Of a DNA stretch of 64,000 nt, positions 33,476 through 44,900 are shown piece after piece. The notes beneath the pieces are model-generated. The model was not told the origin of the DNA and searched no databases. It worked only from the letters and a program-made list of their open reading frames with translations. The DNA is taken from assembly GCA_946894095.1 (NCBI GenBank), contig OX335660.1, positions 8,313,001 to 8,377,000 on the forward strand, in the 5' to 3' direction. Source of the stretch: Incurvaria masculella (taxonomy: Eukaryota > Arthropoda > Insecta > Lepidoptera > Incurvariidae). How positions within the stretch are numbered: the first letter of the stretch is position 1; each line of letters opens with the position of its first letter. The translations under genes and the position numbers were made by a program.

Positions 33476-34023
33476 TTAAGATGGCCCAACCCGCTCATCT
33501 CCCCATACAAAAGGGGAAAGAAGATCACGCCCATATTTCTTGTCAGAGATCCAAAATTTTGCTCAAAATAGCTTTATTTGATCGAACTAGATGTCTGATG
33601 ACCATTGGCATTGTAAAATTGTGTTTGGTGCCTAAGTTATAAGGTCCGAACGTTCGAATTTTTCGCGCGTTTTATACAATAACTTTGGAGGTGGATTACG
33701 CAATGATAAAGTAAGAACATCGTAAAAAAGATAAGTCATCAGACATAGCTTTTTTAGTCAAGATTTATGATCTATTTGGTTTTTGTTAGATTTTTGACTA
33801 CAGCGGTCGTGGTTTACTTTTAGCTATAAGTCCTTTTGAAATTAAAATTTTCGTAAATCTTACCAAATCATACACTATGCACATTGTCTTTTTTGTGGAC
33901 ATGTTGCATCTTCATCACGGAGCCTGTCTTATTCTTTGAAACAGAGAAGGTGCCAGAGCGCAACAGCACGGTTTTGTACCGTGCCCGCGAATGAGTTAGG
34001 CCCGCCGGGTTGAGCCACCTTAA
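33476..34023 (+). mobile_element. Family B MITE copy 4 (full length)
   Basis: TTAAGATGGCCCAACCCGCT to CGGGTTGAGCCACCTTAA, 548 bp; internal sequence very close to copy 2, including AGCTTTATTTGATCGAACTA. Confidence 0.88.
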
Positions 34024-34547
34024 GCACAGGAATTAAAACACTTCAGAACATACCGACCAAAATTAAGATAATCTAAAATAAATTATTTTTTTGTGTATTT
34101 ATATATATACATCTTTAAGTCAAAAACGATGCTTATTTGCAAACTTCAGGTTTACATACAGTGAAAACGATACTATTTCTACCCATCGTGCTTATTCAAT
34201 CATATATATTTCTTTAGATAATAAGGGTGCGCTTAATTACATAAATTTATCGATTTAAATATTGGTACGCTGAATTGTTGGAAGCAAAGAAATAGCAGAA
34301 CTAGAACATTTAATATTTTCCCCTGACTGAGGATTACTTCACCTATCTAGGTGTACATTCTCCTACAAAAGAAATGTAGGATCACTACAGCCGCAAAACG
34401 CCTGATGATTGATCACCTTAATGAGTAAGATAGGGGTTGGGTTTGTTGTAACGGGGCCTAGAAAGTAAAGCGAACGCTGTTTGGATTTTAAGAATTTAAG
34501 TTGTTATGTTTGTAGGTTTGAGGTTTATCGAAAGTATTCTTGTGTAA

Positions 34548-34749
34548 ATTCTTAGCTTCAGCCAAGCCAGCTTTAGATTCTAATCTATTAACGATTGTTT
34601 AAAGATAAAAATATTTCGTGAAGTACAGGTTAGTAGCAGGCGTCAATTCTTAACTTTAATCAAGACAGCTTTTGTTTTCTCTATGATCTATTACCGATTG
34701 TTTTAAGTTGAAAATATTTGGTGAAGTTCGGGTTAGTAGCACGCGCAAT
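34548..34749 (+). repeat. Two-unit tandem repeat, about 98-bp unit
   Basis: ATTCTTAGCTTCAGCCAAGC...GTTAGTAGCAGGCG is followed at once by ATTCTTAACTTTAATCAAGA...GTTAGTAGCACGCG. A weak third partial unit may follow at 34855. The rest of 34024-34547 holds nothing recognised. Confidence 0.75.
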
Positions 34750-34982
34750 CGAAGAGCATGCATGAATACATATACGCTATACTATTATCTTAACGCACGG
34801 GTCATTATTAATTTACTGCTCACGATTTATTCGAACAGAAGAACAAAAAATAAAACTTAGTGAAATACGGGTAAAAATAATTTTCTGATTGAGTTGCGAA
34901 CTGCCGCGTAGCATAAAACTTTCTCCTAAGCTTTGTACTTCCCTGATCAAAACAGTTACGCTGGCTATATCCGCAGGGCTTG

Positions 34983-35010
34983 TCCTATGCACGTACGTAC
35001 GTACGTACCC
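34983..35010. repeat. (ACGT)n palindromic microsatellite
   Basis: GCACGTACGTACGTACGTAC followed by CCGGGGCACGTAC. A self-complementary tetramer run. Confidence 0.85.
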
Positions 35011-35500
35011 GGGGCACGTACAGAACGTAATGATTTCCTGCTTGTTACGTGTTTCCGTGTAGAAATTACCTAAATTTCTCGCCGCGAGCCGTCTCCGGAA
35101 ACTTCGGATAGAAACTCATTCCCGATCTAAGAAACTCCTATCAGATAAAGGCTTACGCCTTTTACGCATGTTATAAATTCTAATAGATTGTCAGCCTTTA
35201 CCATCGCGTCAATGGGTTTGTTCCCTGAAATGATGCAATTCGTATTCGAGTATTCGATATGTAAGTTAAACGGAGAAATATATATTTAATACTTTCCGAA
35301 TATCTCTATCCTTTTTTATATGTAATAATACAAATGTGTACAGCTAACAGAACACTATACAGTATATTGCTTTTGCTTATCGTGATGGGAAAATCAGCTG
35401 TAATTTTGAATTTCGGGGATAAAACACCGCATTGTGAAATCTGCACCAATATGTTTCCTAGGAGCATTGTAATGTTTCGGATAGCATTTCAATTGACATT

Positions 35501-35596
35501 ATGTCTGCCTACAGATTTAATATGATATATAAAAAAATAAAACTAGATTAGCTGTTTCCCTAATTTATTTATCATATTAATTCTGTAGGCAGACAT
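35501..35596. repeat. 27-bp inverted repeat (one mismatch), 42-bp loop
   Basis: Arms 35501-35527 and 35570-35596 share ATGTCTGCCTACAGA...TTAATATGATA. The AT-rich loop partly extends the stem. No other copy was seen. The remainder of 34750-36197 shows no recognised feature. Confidence 0.85.
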
Positions 35597-36197
35597 CATA
35601 TTAATAACAACTATTGTTGTTATTACTACCCCGGAATAGGTGCAAGGTGATTCTAAATGGTCGGTATATCTTCAACAAAATCTAGATATCGCCATTATAT
35701 GAAAACATAGAAAATAATTATTTCTAGCTACACGCACCTACCTAATTTTACATACCTACATTTGGCGGAATTCTTATAGATAACGTATTCTGTGAAATGG
35801 AATATATCTGCCAAAAACGTTCTCATTAAAAAAAATACGGTGAAAATATTTAGAAACGGATGGTTAGCGCCAATGAAATATTTTTACAATTAATTTGTTA
35901 CTTAGCATTTTTTTGGCAATAAGGTTATATTTTATGGAATAGTTCTGAATCAAATTCGAATTTGTCCAATAACGTAAGGATATAGCTACAAATAAGTAAT
36001 AGTAAGCTAACTTTTCAGAGAATGACGCCATCTACATTTTGTTAAAAAATTACCGAGCGTTTCGATTTACCTTAAAAGTTTCTATAGAGACGTCATTACA
36101 TTCGGAAGTAAATATGATAGATTTTTGGTTAATTGTTTTTATTAACCAGTTTCGTGATCATATGCGTAGTTTGATCTTATTTAGTGTTGTTTGGTCT

Positions 36198-36455
36198 GCA
36201 TAAGCACGGCTGCACTGAACTGGATGGAAAACACGGACTATTTTTCATTGCCGCTTCAACAACAGTTTTATCCAACGCGGTGGGTGAGCTTCCTACCACT
36301 TAATCGGGGAAGAAAGCTTACACTTATGCACTTAAATGAAATGCACTTATCCACCTCAAAAAATGAAAGAAAGTGGTGCATGACCGGGGAGAAGATTTGA
36401 ACGCATAACCGCTCGCATGAAAGGCAAGTCCTCTAGCCCCTAGACCCTGACACGG
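36198..36455 (-). mobile_element. SINE copy 11, old, 3'-truncated
   Basis: Blocks GGATGGAAAACACGGACTAT, GAAATGCACTTATCC and AGTGGTGCATGACCGGGGAG mark the body and tRNA-like head in reverse. The tail is missing. Confidence 0.75.
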
Positions 36456-36921
36456 TTTTGGTTTCATTTAACATTTTTTTCTTAGTGTCTATACCAATGT
36501 TCTAGGGGTATGCATGTTACCTGTAACATAGGAGGCGATGCGTCGCCACACCCGGGGGATGGAATAATAATGCTCGGGGTTATAAATGTTGAAGTTTCGC
36601 TCGGAAACGACTCCTCGAGGACAACTCCGCCGCGCAGCTCGCACGACGAATGTGCATTCGTCCTCATACATTACCAAACGTGTGTGCGAGATTTGCTATA
36701 AATGTCTGCGTACTATACGGACTTGTCACTGGGGATGCTAGACGCCTTGTGGTGTGAAGATATTTTTAAAAGAGGTATTATGTTCGAATGTTTGTGAAAT
36801 AACGATTCTTCTTCTATACCCAAACCTCACTTTCATTCCTAAGTGTAGGCAACAGTAAGCTGTTATAAACGGTGGTGATATGTATGCACACGGGTAAGGA
36901 AAGGTGGATAATTTGGTTTTT

Positions 36922-37203
36922 AAAACCGGCTATGTACGAGTCGGACTCGCACATGAAGGGTTCCGTACCATCGTACAAGATTTAGCACAAAAATAATGGG
37001 GCCGTTGAATTTTTATAATTTTCCAATTTTACACACGGTTTTACGGCAAAATAAATACACACTCTATGAAAGATTAAGCTTCCTACCTATTACGGTTCAT
37101 GAGATACAGCCCTGTGACAGACGGACGGACAAACGGACGGACGGACAGCGGTGGCTTAGTAATAGAGTTCCGTTGGCACCCTTTGGGTGTGGAACCCAAA
37201 AAT
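36922..37203 (+). repeat. Family C repeat, copy 2
   Basis: AAAACCGGCTATGTACGAGT to TTGGGTGTGGAACCCAAAAA, with a GGAC-type microsatellite at about 37123-37147. Confidence 0.85.
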
Positions 37204-38510
37204 GAAACTAACAAGAATACAAATTATTTTTAGGGCCTTTGTAATACAATTTTGAATAAAATAGTAGAAATATGTTTGGTGTGACGCATCATCTGAAGCA
37301 AGACGTCAGGCCAAAAATGTTTCTGTTCACTGTCACAACACACAATTTACGCATACAACTTACGCTTGAACCTGAAAAAAATTAAAAAATCCGTATTCTT
37401 AAGTGTTTTGGCCTTTTTTGCTTTTTGGACTTGATGCATCCCCCTGGAACCATTTCTGGCTCCCGAACACAGAGGTTCAGTCTCTGGCTTCGCGGATGGC
37501 TAATGTCAACCTGGTTTCGCCCAATGAGGTTTTCTCAACATGCGAGCCCGTTGCTGCGTCATCAAGCTATTGCTGTAAAGCCTAAAAACGGAAGCGGTAA
37601 GCTAAACATTCCGCAAAGAGAAGAAAGCGACAAACGTTTCAAACAAAACTTACACAAATGACAAAAACTAGTTATGATTCCACCTACTTTTTATAGGTTT
37701 GGAATAGTCATTTAATTGTCGTCCGTGTATAATTAGTTTAGTTAATTTAATAATACGTCTGATTTTGATTTTATATTCTCTGATGTTACAAAATTTTAAT
37801 GAATGACAAATGCGGCTGAAATATTTTTTATATTTTAATTTGAATGCTGAATTTTTAATTTGATTTTGATTTTTCCAATGTTGCAAATTTTATTGAACGC
37901 CTAAGTTTGCCTAAATGTAAATGTAAATTATATTTTAATTTTAATAATCTTTATAATTCTATGTTTACTTATGTACAAAAACTTTGATGATGTGATAGAA
38001 GAGCACGAAACTTGAAATCACAAATAAAATTCTTTGAACGAATTCTTTGAATCTTCGTGCTACAAATAAAAAACAGAAACGGGTGCAACCTACTGGCATA
38101 GAGCCAAAATTCCAAAAAGCTAGGCCACAAACCTTTATTTTTCCCACATTCATATAAAGCATGGCGTCGCAATATCATTGAAAAAACAAAATAACATATT
38201 TTGTAAACATCTTTAATATAGTGCTGAACCTATTGAAGTTCCATAGAAAACACGTCAAAATGATCAGTCAAATGTATGCTGTGCCATTATATCTATGGCT
38301 CGAACTTGGATAATTTTGTTTATGCTAAAATGTGAAATCGTCTTATTAGACATCATAATGGAAGGATCGCAGTGTTATTCAGAAACGAGCGATCATCAGC
38401 TTAGCGTTCCCTTTGGTTTAATGAAGGTGTTTGAATACATATTAAAACTAAAACTAATAACACCTCTCCTCTTGCCAGTTATAAGTGAGAATGCTCTCCA
38501 AGTCGCCTCG
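37204..38510. other. Unannotated, no recognised gene
   Basis: 37430-37640 is less AT-rich, and two overlapping plus frames (37403-37585, 37425-37661) cross it. I see no domain in either. The rest is AT-rich. Confidence 0.35.
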
Positions 38511-38514
38511 CTCT

Positions 38515-38760
38515 AGCGCCTCAAATTTCTATTCCACTCTCCCGCACTCCTGCCCTCACGCGGCCCAGCGTGGCTCCGGGCCGGTCACATTGCGGGCACC
38601 TGCTCGTCCGCCCCCCGGCCCCTGGCCCCCGCGCCGTGCTGTATCCGGCTCGTAAGTGGTCTGCGGGCGCGAGCATGCGAATGCTTGCATTACCATTCTT
38701 ATTGCTCACTTACTGTTTGCGGCGCCGCGATCGCTTCGTATCGGGTGAAACGGGGTTTCA
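38515..38760. other. CpG-rich patch, candidate promoter/first exon
   Basis: 38560-38670 is GC-rich on an AT-rich background, ending in a donor-like CTCGTAAGTGG at 38651-38661. A plus frame at 38570-38827 and a minus frame at 38521-38709 both run through it, as expected from low stop density. No domain supports either. Confidence 0.25.
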
Positions 38761-38827
38761 TTTTAAGTTTAAATTCGTTATAGAAATGGGACGCCTTCGT
38801 AACGTCAAAAAAAAAATCTCCCTATAG

Positions 38828-39905
38828 AATGTCATAAATAAATAAGAGAAACCGCTTATCTGGTTTCCTGTAGCTGCACATCCCGTCTTGTGTCGCCGTC
38901 TCTCCACTCCATGTGGTTTGGGGTGAAGCGAGCCGCTCCCCTGGAGCTACAATGGGGGGCAGAACTGGTCCTGAAACACAACGTATAGGTGGTAAAACGC
39001 AGTAATATTTAATTATGCGGAATTAGCCGTTTTCAAGACCGGAAGTCCTTTTTGGTCGCACATGATCACAAACCCGGATTATCCAAAAGTATGTCTTTTC
39101 GTATTGATCATAATAAGTACAAAATCCAAAAAGCTTATTGTCCAATTTGACTTATCGTATTTTTAAATAATCCAAAAAACATTAAATCCGCAGCACGTTG
39201 AGTAAGAAAAGTTTAATACATTACTTATTTTGTAATTGTCACTGCAATTAAAAGTTACGCTCATTCGTACTGAGCTGGGGTTCGCCAGGCCTCTAAGCAA
39301 CAATTTTCATCGATTTGAAAAGATAACAACAGAAAATGCCCACATGAAGCATTGTACTATGGTGATTTCAATATTTTATTTAAGATAGCTATTCTATAGA
39401 TAAAGTAATGTCTGAGAAATTAAGAGAAATGAATGAAATAGTCCAAATCAAATTCAAATTCCATTTTGCCATTTTGTCATCGTTAAATCAATGTACTCAC
39501 TGTAATACTCAAAACATGTTTAATATGTTCAAGTATTTTTTCTGAGTTCAACTTTGCATGACAACAGAACCGCTATGAATTCGGTCCTAACATACAAGTG
39601 TCTGAAGAGTACTTAAACATCGCTTTTAGCTCCTTATGTTGTGTAATTAACGCACGGAAGCCCTCCCCGTCGATTCCTCTAATATACGTTTATTTCAGGA
39701 CTAATTGAAGACTTAAGAGCTTTCGCCAGGCGGCGGGCGTCACCGTGACATTTTGAGGAGTTAGTACACCCGTGTGCGTATACGTAGTGGGAGGTTTTAT
39801 TGTAAGTATTCTCAGGATATTAAAATATCTAAGCACAAAATAGTGACGAAGTAAAAACAAAATTTAAGTGTTGAATAAGTGAGGTATTTTTTAAAGATCT
39901 GGTAC
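38828..39905. other. Unannotated, no recognised gene
   Basis: No coding region or repeat edge recognised. A 16-base match (AATTGAAGACTTAAGA) links about 39702 with about 23010. Confidence 0.35.
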
Positions 39906-40085
39906 GAAACTCGTAGCTCAGGGGCGGGTGGACTCGTTTTCAATGCCAGAGGTCATGGGTTCAAATTCCCGCCACGTTCGTGCACCACTTTTTTTCTCTT
40001 TCTGAGTTGAATAAGATGATGTTAAGGATAGATGTTAAGATAAGGATCTGAGTTGCATTTCTTTACGAATGCGAGTTCTTCCATA
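39906..40085 (+). mobile_element. SINE copy 12, tRNA-like head (first piece)
   Basis: Head CTCGTAGCTCAGGGGCGG with B-box-like GGGTTCAAATTCCCG, followed by TCTTTCTGAGTTGAATAAG. A 40-bp local insertion (GATGATGTTAAGG...) precedes GCATTTCTTTACGAATGCGA. The body resumes at 40564. Confidence 0.75.
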
Positions 40086-40148
40086 TTTTTTAGTTTGTTA
40101 ATTTAATCTTAGTTTTAAGGTGCTTACACATTTTAGGCATCACCCTAC

Positions 40149-40446
40149 TTTTTCAGGGTTCCGCATCCAAAGGGTGCCAAACTTTACCCTATTACTAAGC
40201 ATCCGCTGTCCGTCCGTCCGTTCGTCTGTCACAAGGCTGTATCTCATGAACCTTAATAGGTAGACCGCTGAAATGTTCACATAGTATGTATTTCTGTTGT
40301 CGATGTAACGACAAATAGTAAAAATAAAAACAAATAAAAATTACAAAATTATGAAAAACAAGAAACGTGATTTCTTTGGGTCAAATCTTGTATAATGGTA
40401 CGGAGCCCTTCGTGTGCGAGTCCGACTCGCACTTGGCGGGTTTTTT
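40149..40446 (-). repeat. Family C repeat, copy 3 (inside SINE copy 12)
   Basis: Reverse copy from TTTTTCAGGGTTCCGCATCC to GCGAGTCCGACTCGCACTTG plus GCGGGTTTTTT. It separates the two pieces of SINE copy 12, with about 60-110 bp of unexplained sequence on each side. Confidence 0.8.
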
Positions 40447-40563
40447 CTCTCTGTGGCAACTGTTGTTGCATGTGCATAGATAGTTGTACTTTTATTATGT
40501 TGATATGTTTTGTTTCTCCATCTATATGTGTTTTGTTGTCCTAGAATAATAATACAAAAAAAT

Positions 40564-40620
40564 GTAGGTCCCCTTTCCCTACTAGATGGTAGGGTTAAGT
40601 CCGCCCGGGTTGGTACCATC
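40564..40620 (+). mobile_element. SINE copy 12, second piece
   Basis: GTAGGTCCCCTTTCCCTACT and GCCCGGGTTGGTACCATCC continue the body, then similarity ends. Confidence 0.7.
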
Positions 40621-40621
40621 C

Positions 40622-41727
40622 ATAAAATGACTTATTAACTAAAACATGAACTGAATAATTTTCTACTTATATATTTAACAAACTGAAATATATTTGGAAA
40701 ATTTCTGTAAATTTTAAAACGAATCTTATGTAAACGTGTATGTTGGAATACGGCGCATCGCCTGGTTGTAACGGTGGAGATGTGCCAAAGTGCAGCAATT
40801 TTTCAAAAATACTGCCCTAAACGTGTTTTGGTGAAATACGTCTCGAGGCAGCGGTGGGCCCCACGTGTCCGATACTGTAGTTCGGGCTAGTTGCTCTATG
40901 GATATGCCGGTCTCAGTCCTGTACACTAAGAAAAAAAATCCACTTTTTCCTACTAAGCAAGTGCGTATTTTTTTTAACAAATATCTTACAGGCAGGTAGG
41001 GAACGCATCACCTTAAACGCCACAGTATTAAATATTATTTGCAAGGAAACGTATGTGGGTCAAAGTCCAATGTCCAATCTATGGCTTCTATATAGGGCGA
41101 TGCCGTTTGTATATTAATTAACGAAAGTAAACGGTTCCAAAATAATAGTTGAAAGTACTAGCTGCAGCTTTATTACTGTATTATGGGCGTACCCTGGCCT
41201 CAGGGACGATTTTAAATCATTGGATTTAATTATTTAAATAATATGGTATTTACTTAAGTCTATAGGTATGTCTTTTCCCGGTGTGCGATGCCGTACTTGG
41301 CTTAGTTTACTTTAGTTTTTAAAATGTCTGAATATTTCCTCTCTAACAGAAAATTTAAGTCGGTATTTAAAAATCAACTGTAAAATAATTAAGCCTGAAA
41401 TATGGCTTCGAACAATGTTACTTTAAGTTTTGCAGCTAAACACTCGCGTTGACAATTCACTTCATGCGATAACGGGAATTTTTTTCGACATTCCGAAATT
41501 GGAAACTCGCTCGAAAACTCTTTCGAAACTTGTATCCGTCTCCCGAAATGCGCGGTTAATTTTAATCGAGCTCGCATTCGAAATAACCTATCGTGTAAGC
41601 TCCTGGCATTTAAAACAATAATTTAGGGATTAATTAGTATTCCACGAAATGAGGACGAACACATCATTCACAACACATCGGTATGCAAGATGGCTCCAAG
41701 ATGGCTGCCATTTCGCTAAGCTAAATT
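40622..41727. other. Unannotated, no recognised gene
   Basis: A minus frame at 40726-40980 (84 codons) and opposing frames at 41389-41621 show no domain. No repeat edge seen. Confidence 0.4.
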
Positions 41728-41886
41728 ATTTTGACAAACGCCTCGTCGGTCAGGGGCTTTGCCTTTCATCCCAGAGGCCTGGGTTCAAATCCCCTCTCCG
41801 TTCATGTGACACTTTCTTTCTCTTTCTGAGTTAGATAAGTGCATTTCGTTACGAATGCTAACTAGTCCATCCATCTAAAACTAAGT
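41728..41886 (+). mobile_element. SINE copy 13, tRNA-like head only
   Basis: CCAGAGGCCTGGGTTCAAAT, TTTCTTTCTCTTTCTGAGTT and AAGTGCATTTCGTTACGAAT mark the 5' half. The tail half is absent, and family C starts 26 bp later. Confidence 0.78.
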
Positions 41887-41911
41887 TGGTCTACAACATT
41901 TAATGGATGAA

Positions 41912-42221
41912 AAAACCGGCCAAGTGCGAGTCGGACTCGCACACGAAGGGTTCCGTACCATCGTACAAGATTTAACACAAAACAATCACGTTTTTGTATG
42001 GGACCCCCCTTAATTTTTTATTATTTTTTTTATTTTACCTATTTGTTGTTATAGCGGCAAAATAAATACACACTCTGTAAACATTTCAGCTGCCTACCTA
42101 TTACGGTTCATGAGATACAGCCCTGTGACAGATGGACGGACGGACGGATGGACGGACGGACTGACAGCGGAGACTTAGCAATAGGGTTCCGTTTCACCCT
42201 TTGGGTACGGAACCCTAAAAA
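41912..42221 (+). repeat. Family C repeat, copy 4
   Basis: Full copy, AAAACCGGCCAAGTGCGAG to GGTACGGAACCCTAAAAAT, with an expanded GGAC-type microsatellite at 42130-42162. Confidence 0.88.
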
Positions 42222-42321
42222 TGATCGAAACGTCAATGAAAAATTTACTGTGTTTTCTATCCAGGGGCAATTTCCATGATAAGTTTACACGCCGGTAAAT
42301 GTGACATTTACGTGACCAATT

Positions 42322-42745
42322 TAAAGATACAGTAGTAACATTTAATGTTTAAGGTTAACTGTTTTCACTCAGAACAACTGATTTACTTATTTGGCTCTAT
42401 TTTAACGTTGCAAGATAGTTGTTATTTCATTTAATTTATTTATTTACTTCTGGTAGTTAAACTACACTAATCTTGGTTTTCACCAAGTGTTGATTTATTT
42501 TAATCGACACTTAAAGGTCTTTTATTACTTAAGTTCTGATTATCTTGTACTGGTATTGATTGCAAGCTGCTAAAAAAGTCCCTTAATATGTGGCGATTAA
42601 GCTAATCAGCAGTAGGTGAAAAATGCCCTAAGTCATGTTACTATTTCATTGATCCGCGGATTCGATCAACCAATGAAGAAGAACCCGCAAGGAAACTTCA
42701 CTGATCTATTAAGATTAACTGTATTATTAATATTTTTTTTCAGTG
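42322..42745 (+). mobile_element. MITE 3' half related to the 27070 element
   Basis: TTAAAGATACAGTAGTAACA, CATTTAATGTTTAAGGTTAA and ACGTTGCAAGATAGTTGTTA match 27420-27535. The end TATTTTTTTTCAGTG followed by TA matches that element's terminus. About 290 bp between are not shared, so there is an internal insertion or a longer variant. Confidence 0.65.
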
Positions 42746-42931
42746 TACTTGGTGTCTTAGAAGGGTGTACAGAGCGCCTATTTGACTTCAGGTGTAGCAG
42801 ATGCCGACCTCCCACTCCCCGCCGCCGCCCGCCAACGCTTTCGCTGCCTTGAAACAGCCTGAATCCGTTTCTTGAAATATTTCCATGCTGCGGTGATATT
42901 GCCAAAGCCGTGATATTATTTCACCAGTACA

Positions 42932-42951
42932 TACATACATACATACATACC
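42932..42951 (+). repeat. (CATA)n microsatellite
   Basis: Five CATA units. On the minus strand it lies at the 3' end of the family E LINE fragment and looks like its tail. Confidence 0.85.
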
Positions 42952-43470
42952 TTCACGCCGCTTTCCCGGAGGGATAGGGCCATACGGTACGATCACAGCA
43001 CATCCCTTTCGCTTTATCTCCAGACATACATCTTTCCATACATGCTCTACGATTACGGGAGCCACGTACCAGACCTTTACGAAATTACAGAAGACGAAGT
43101 CGGTTAAAAATACAGAATAACTCGCTTTGGTCGTGGTACTTTCTTCTAGGCTGCCCGGGCACGACACTTCCGCTCTGTAAATTTGTTTCTTCATGTTTTC
43201 GTCATCTATGCGTTCCATGTATCCAAACCAGATTAAATCTGCAAACGTTTCTCAAGGAACGCATATCGACTGCATGTATTCTACATTCCTGCCTCTTCTG
43301 CCATATCCAAGTCTCGCTTCCATCCATATATAAGTGTAGGCAACAGTACATAGTTACGAATCGCCATCCTAGCTGTAGGCGTAATCACCTGGCTTTTCAT
43401 AACGGCATTTATTGCGCCGTTTACTCGATTTCCAGCTCACATTTTCCGGAGTGATGTCAATCGTCTCCAT
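42952..43470 (-). pseudogene. LINE reverse-transcriptase C-terminal fragment (family E, copy 2)
   Basis: Minus-strand frames read A-G-N-R-V-N-G-A-I-N-A-V-M then N-Y-V-L-L-P-T-L-I-Y-G-W (the usual thumb region of these RT proteins), later W-F-G-Y-M-E-R-I-D-D and I-Y-R-A-E-V-S. Stops and frame changes separate them. The 3' end has GGAAAGCGGCGTGAAGG followed by TATG repeats. It is the longest of three family E fragments. Confidence 0.82.
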
Positions 43471-43481
43471 CTTCTAATAAA

Positions 43482-43500
43482 CCTAACCTAACCTAACCTA
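43482..43500 (+). repeat. Interstitial telomere-like repeat (CCTAA)n
   Basis: CCTAACCTAACCTAACCTA, nearly four perfect units, beside the upstream end of the family E fragment. Confidence 0.85.
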
Positions 43501-43567
43501 GTCTTACTCATCTTATGGGTACATCAATCCGAACTAGGTTCAGTGAAAGTCCAGATACGTGTGGCTG

Positions 43568-43884
43568 TATATGCCGTATGGGTTCTGTCACGTAAAATAA
43601 TTAAATTGGGCCCACTGGATTTTTCCCGTGAATGTCGTAAGAGCCAACTACGGGAATCATAGTTTGGATTCCACGATAAACTGTAAGTCCCTTATTCCCC
43701 GTCCCGCCCAGGTTCTTACCATCGCATTGAATGAAAGATAGTCGAATGATGAAAATTGTCCGTGTTTTCCATCCAGTTCAACGTAGCCGTCCCAGGTAAA
43801 ACCAGGAAGGACCTGGCATGGCCTCTAGTTCCCACGAGGTGCATTGGATGACCCATCCATGTCCAGTCACATAAAAAACGAACA
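43568..43884 (+). mobile_element. SINE copy 14, third head type
   Basis: The head has GGGTTCTGTCACGTAAAATA and CCCGTGAATGTCGTAAGAGC-CAACTA, as at 21566 in reverse. The body follows (GAAAATTGTCCGTGTTTTCC) to the tail CCATGTCCAGTCACATAAAA, the same tail type as the 5S-headed copies. Confidence 0.75.
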
Positions 43885-44370
43885 TACCTTTTGTGTGCAT
43901 GCGAACGGAATTACATGTTTGGAACTAATCTCAATCCTGATACATATATTGTATGTATTTAATGGATATGATATCATCAATTTCTCATTAATTTTCAGGT
44001 TAATTAGGTTATATCACAACTAAGGGTATGATTAATACGTGATTTCAGCGCCATCTAGTAGTAGATAAGAGAAGGGCGGTGACTAGTAGGATATAAAATA
44101 ATCGATAAATTACCTGAGTGACGTAATTTTCTGGATAGCGTTCAAAATTCCAGCAAATTTCCATTTAATAAAAGTTTTTTCTAAAAATACAAGAATTGCC
44201 AGTAAGCAATAACCATTTCCGCCAGTGTAATATCCCACACTACTCCCCATTATTCTGATCGAGCCTTAAGGCGCTTTTTATTTAACGACCGCTCATATAA
44301 ACATTTTATGGTGTAGTTTACGACATCTGTTACTGGACTACATCCACGGATTTATCATTAGTATCTATAT

Positions 44371-44900
44371 ATGTATGTACCTATAATTCGAAAAACCTCT
44401 TTGAAATGGACTTCTATTTTAGAAGAATTGCAGGTTGCTCAGAATAAAATAATTAAGGTTCTGTTCCATTATGACTACCTGACTCCAACGGCCACCCTTT
44501 ATAAACAAACAGGACTTTTAAATATCACACATATATACAAATACAGCACATGCATCCTAATCAGGAAAATACTCAATGATGACATACATTATCAGACAAC
44601 ATTTGTAAGAAATGATGAAGTGCACGCTTATTTCACTCGGAGCGCGCGAAACTTACACGTGTTTTTGCCAAGAACAAATTACGGTAAAAGGACCGTGACT
44701 TTTGAGGGAGCAAACATTTATAATACCTTACCTAATCACATTAAAGACCAAACATCTCTAGAAGTGTTTAAAAAAATGGTAAAATCGTTCTTCCTTGCCG
44801 ATTAATGTTAAACATCTAAGGTAACCGTAACAAACTTTAATGTAACTCACTAATTATTCTCTGTAAGTGAATGTTCTGTTCTTAAGAGAAATAAATAATC
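44371..44900 (+). pseudogene. Non-LTR retroelement RT C-terminus, 144-codon open frame
   Basis: The frame at 44371-44805 is open to a TAA stop and reads V-A-Q-N-K-I-I-K-V-L-F, Y-L-T-P-T-A-T-L-Y-K, Y-F-T-R-S-A-R-N-L, Y-G-K-R-T-V, I-Y-N-T-L-P-N-H-I-K and L-E-V-F-K-K-M-V-K. This is the order seen after the RT domain in CR1/Jockey-type LINE proteins. The first ATG is not meaningful; the copy is 5'-truncated. A 3' UTR of about 95 bases ends GAGAAATAAATAATC. The clean frame points to a recent insertion. Confidence 0.82.

Noticed and set aside
23005..39717. Shared 16-mer AATTGAAGACTTAAGA at about 23010 and 39702
   Set aside because: The match does not extend on either side, so it may be chance in AT-rich DNA.
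43482..43500. Proximity of a true telomere
   Set aside because: Only four units, flanked on both sides by ordinary dispersed repeats; an interstitial relic is more likely.
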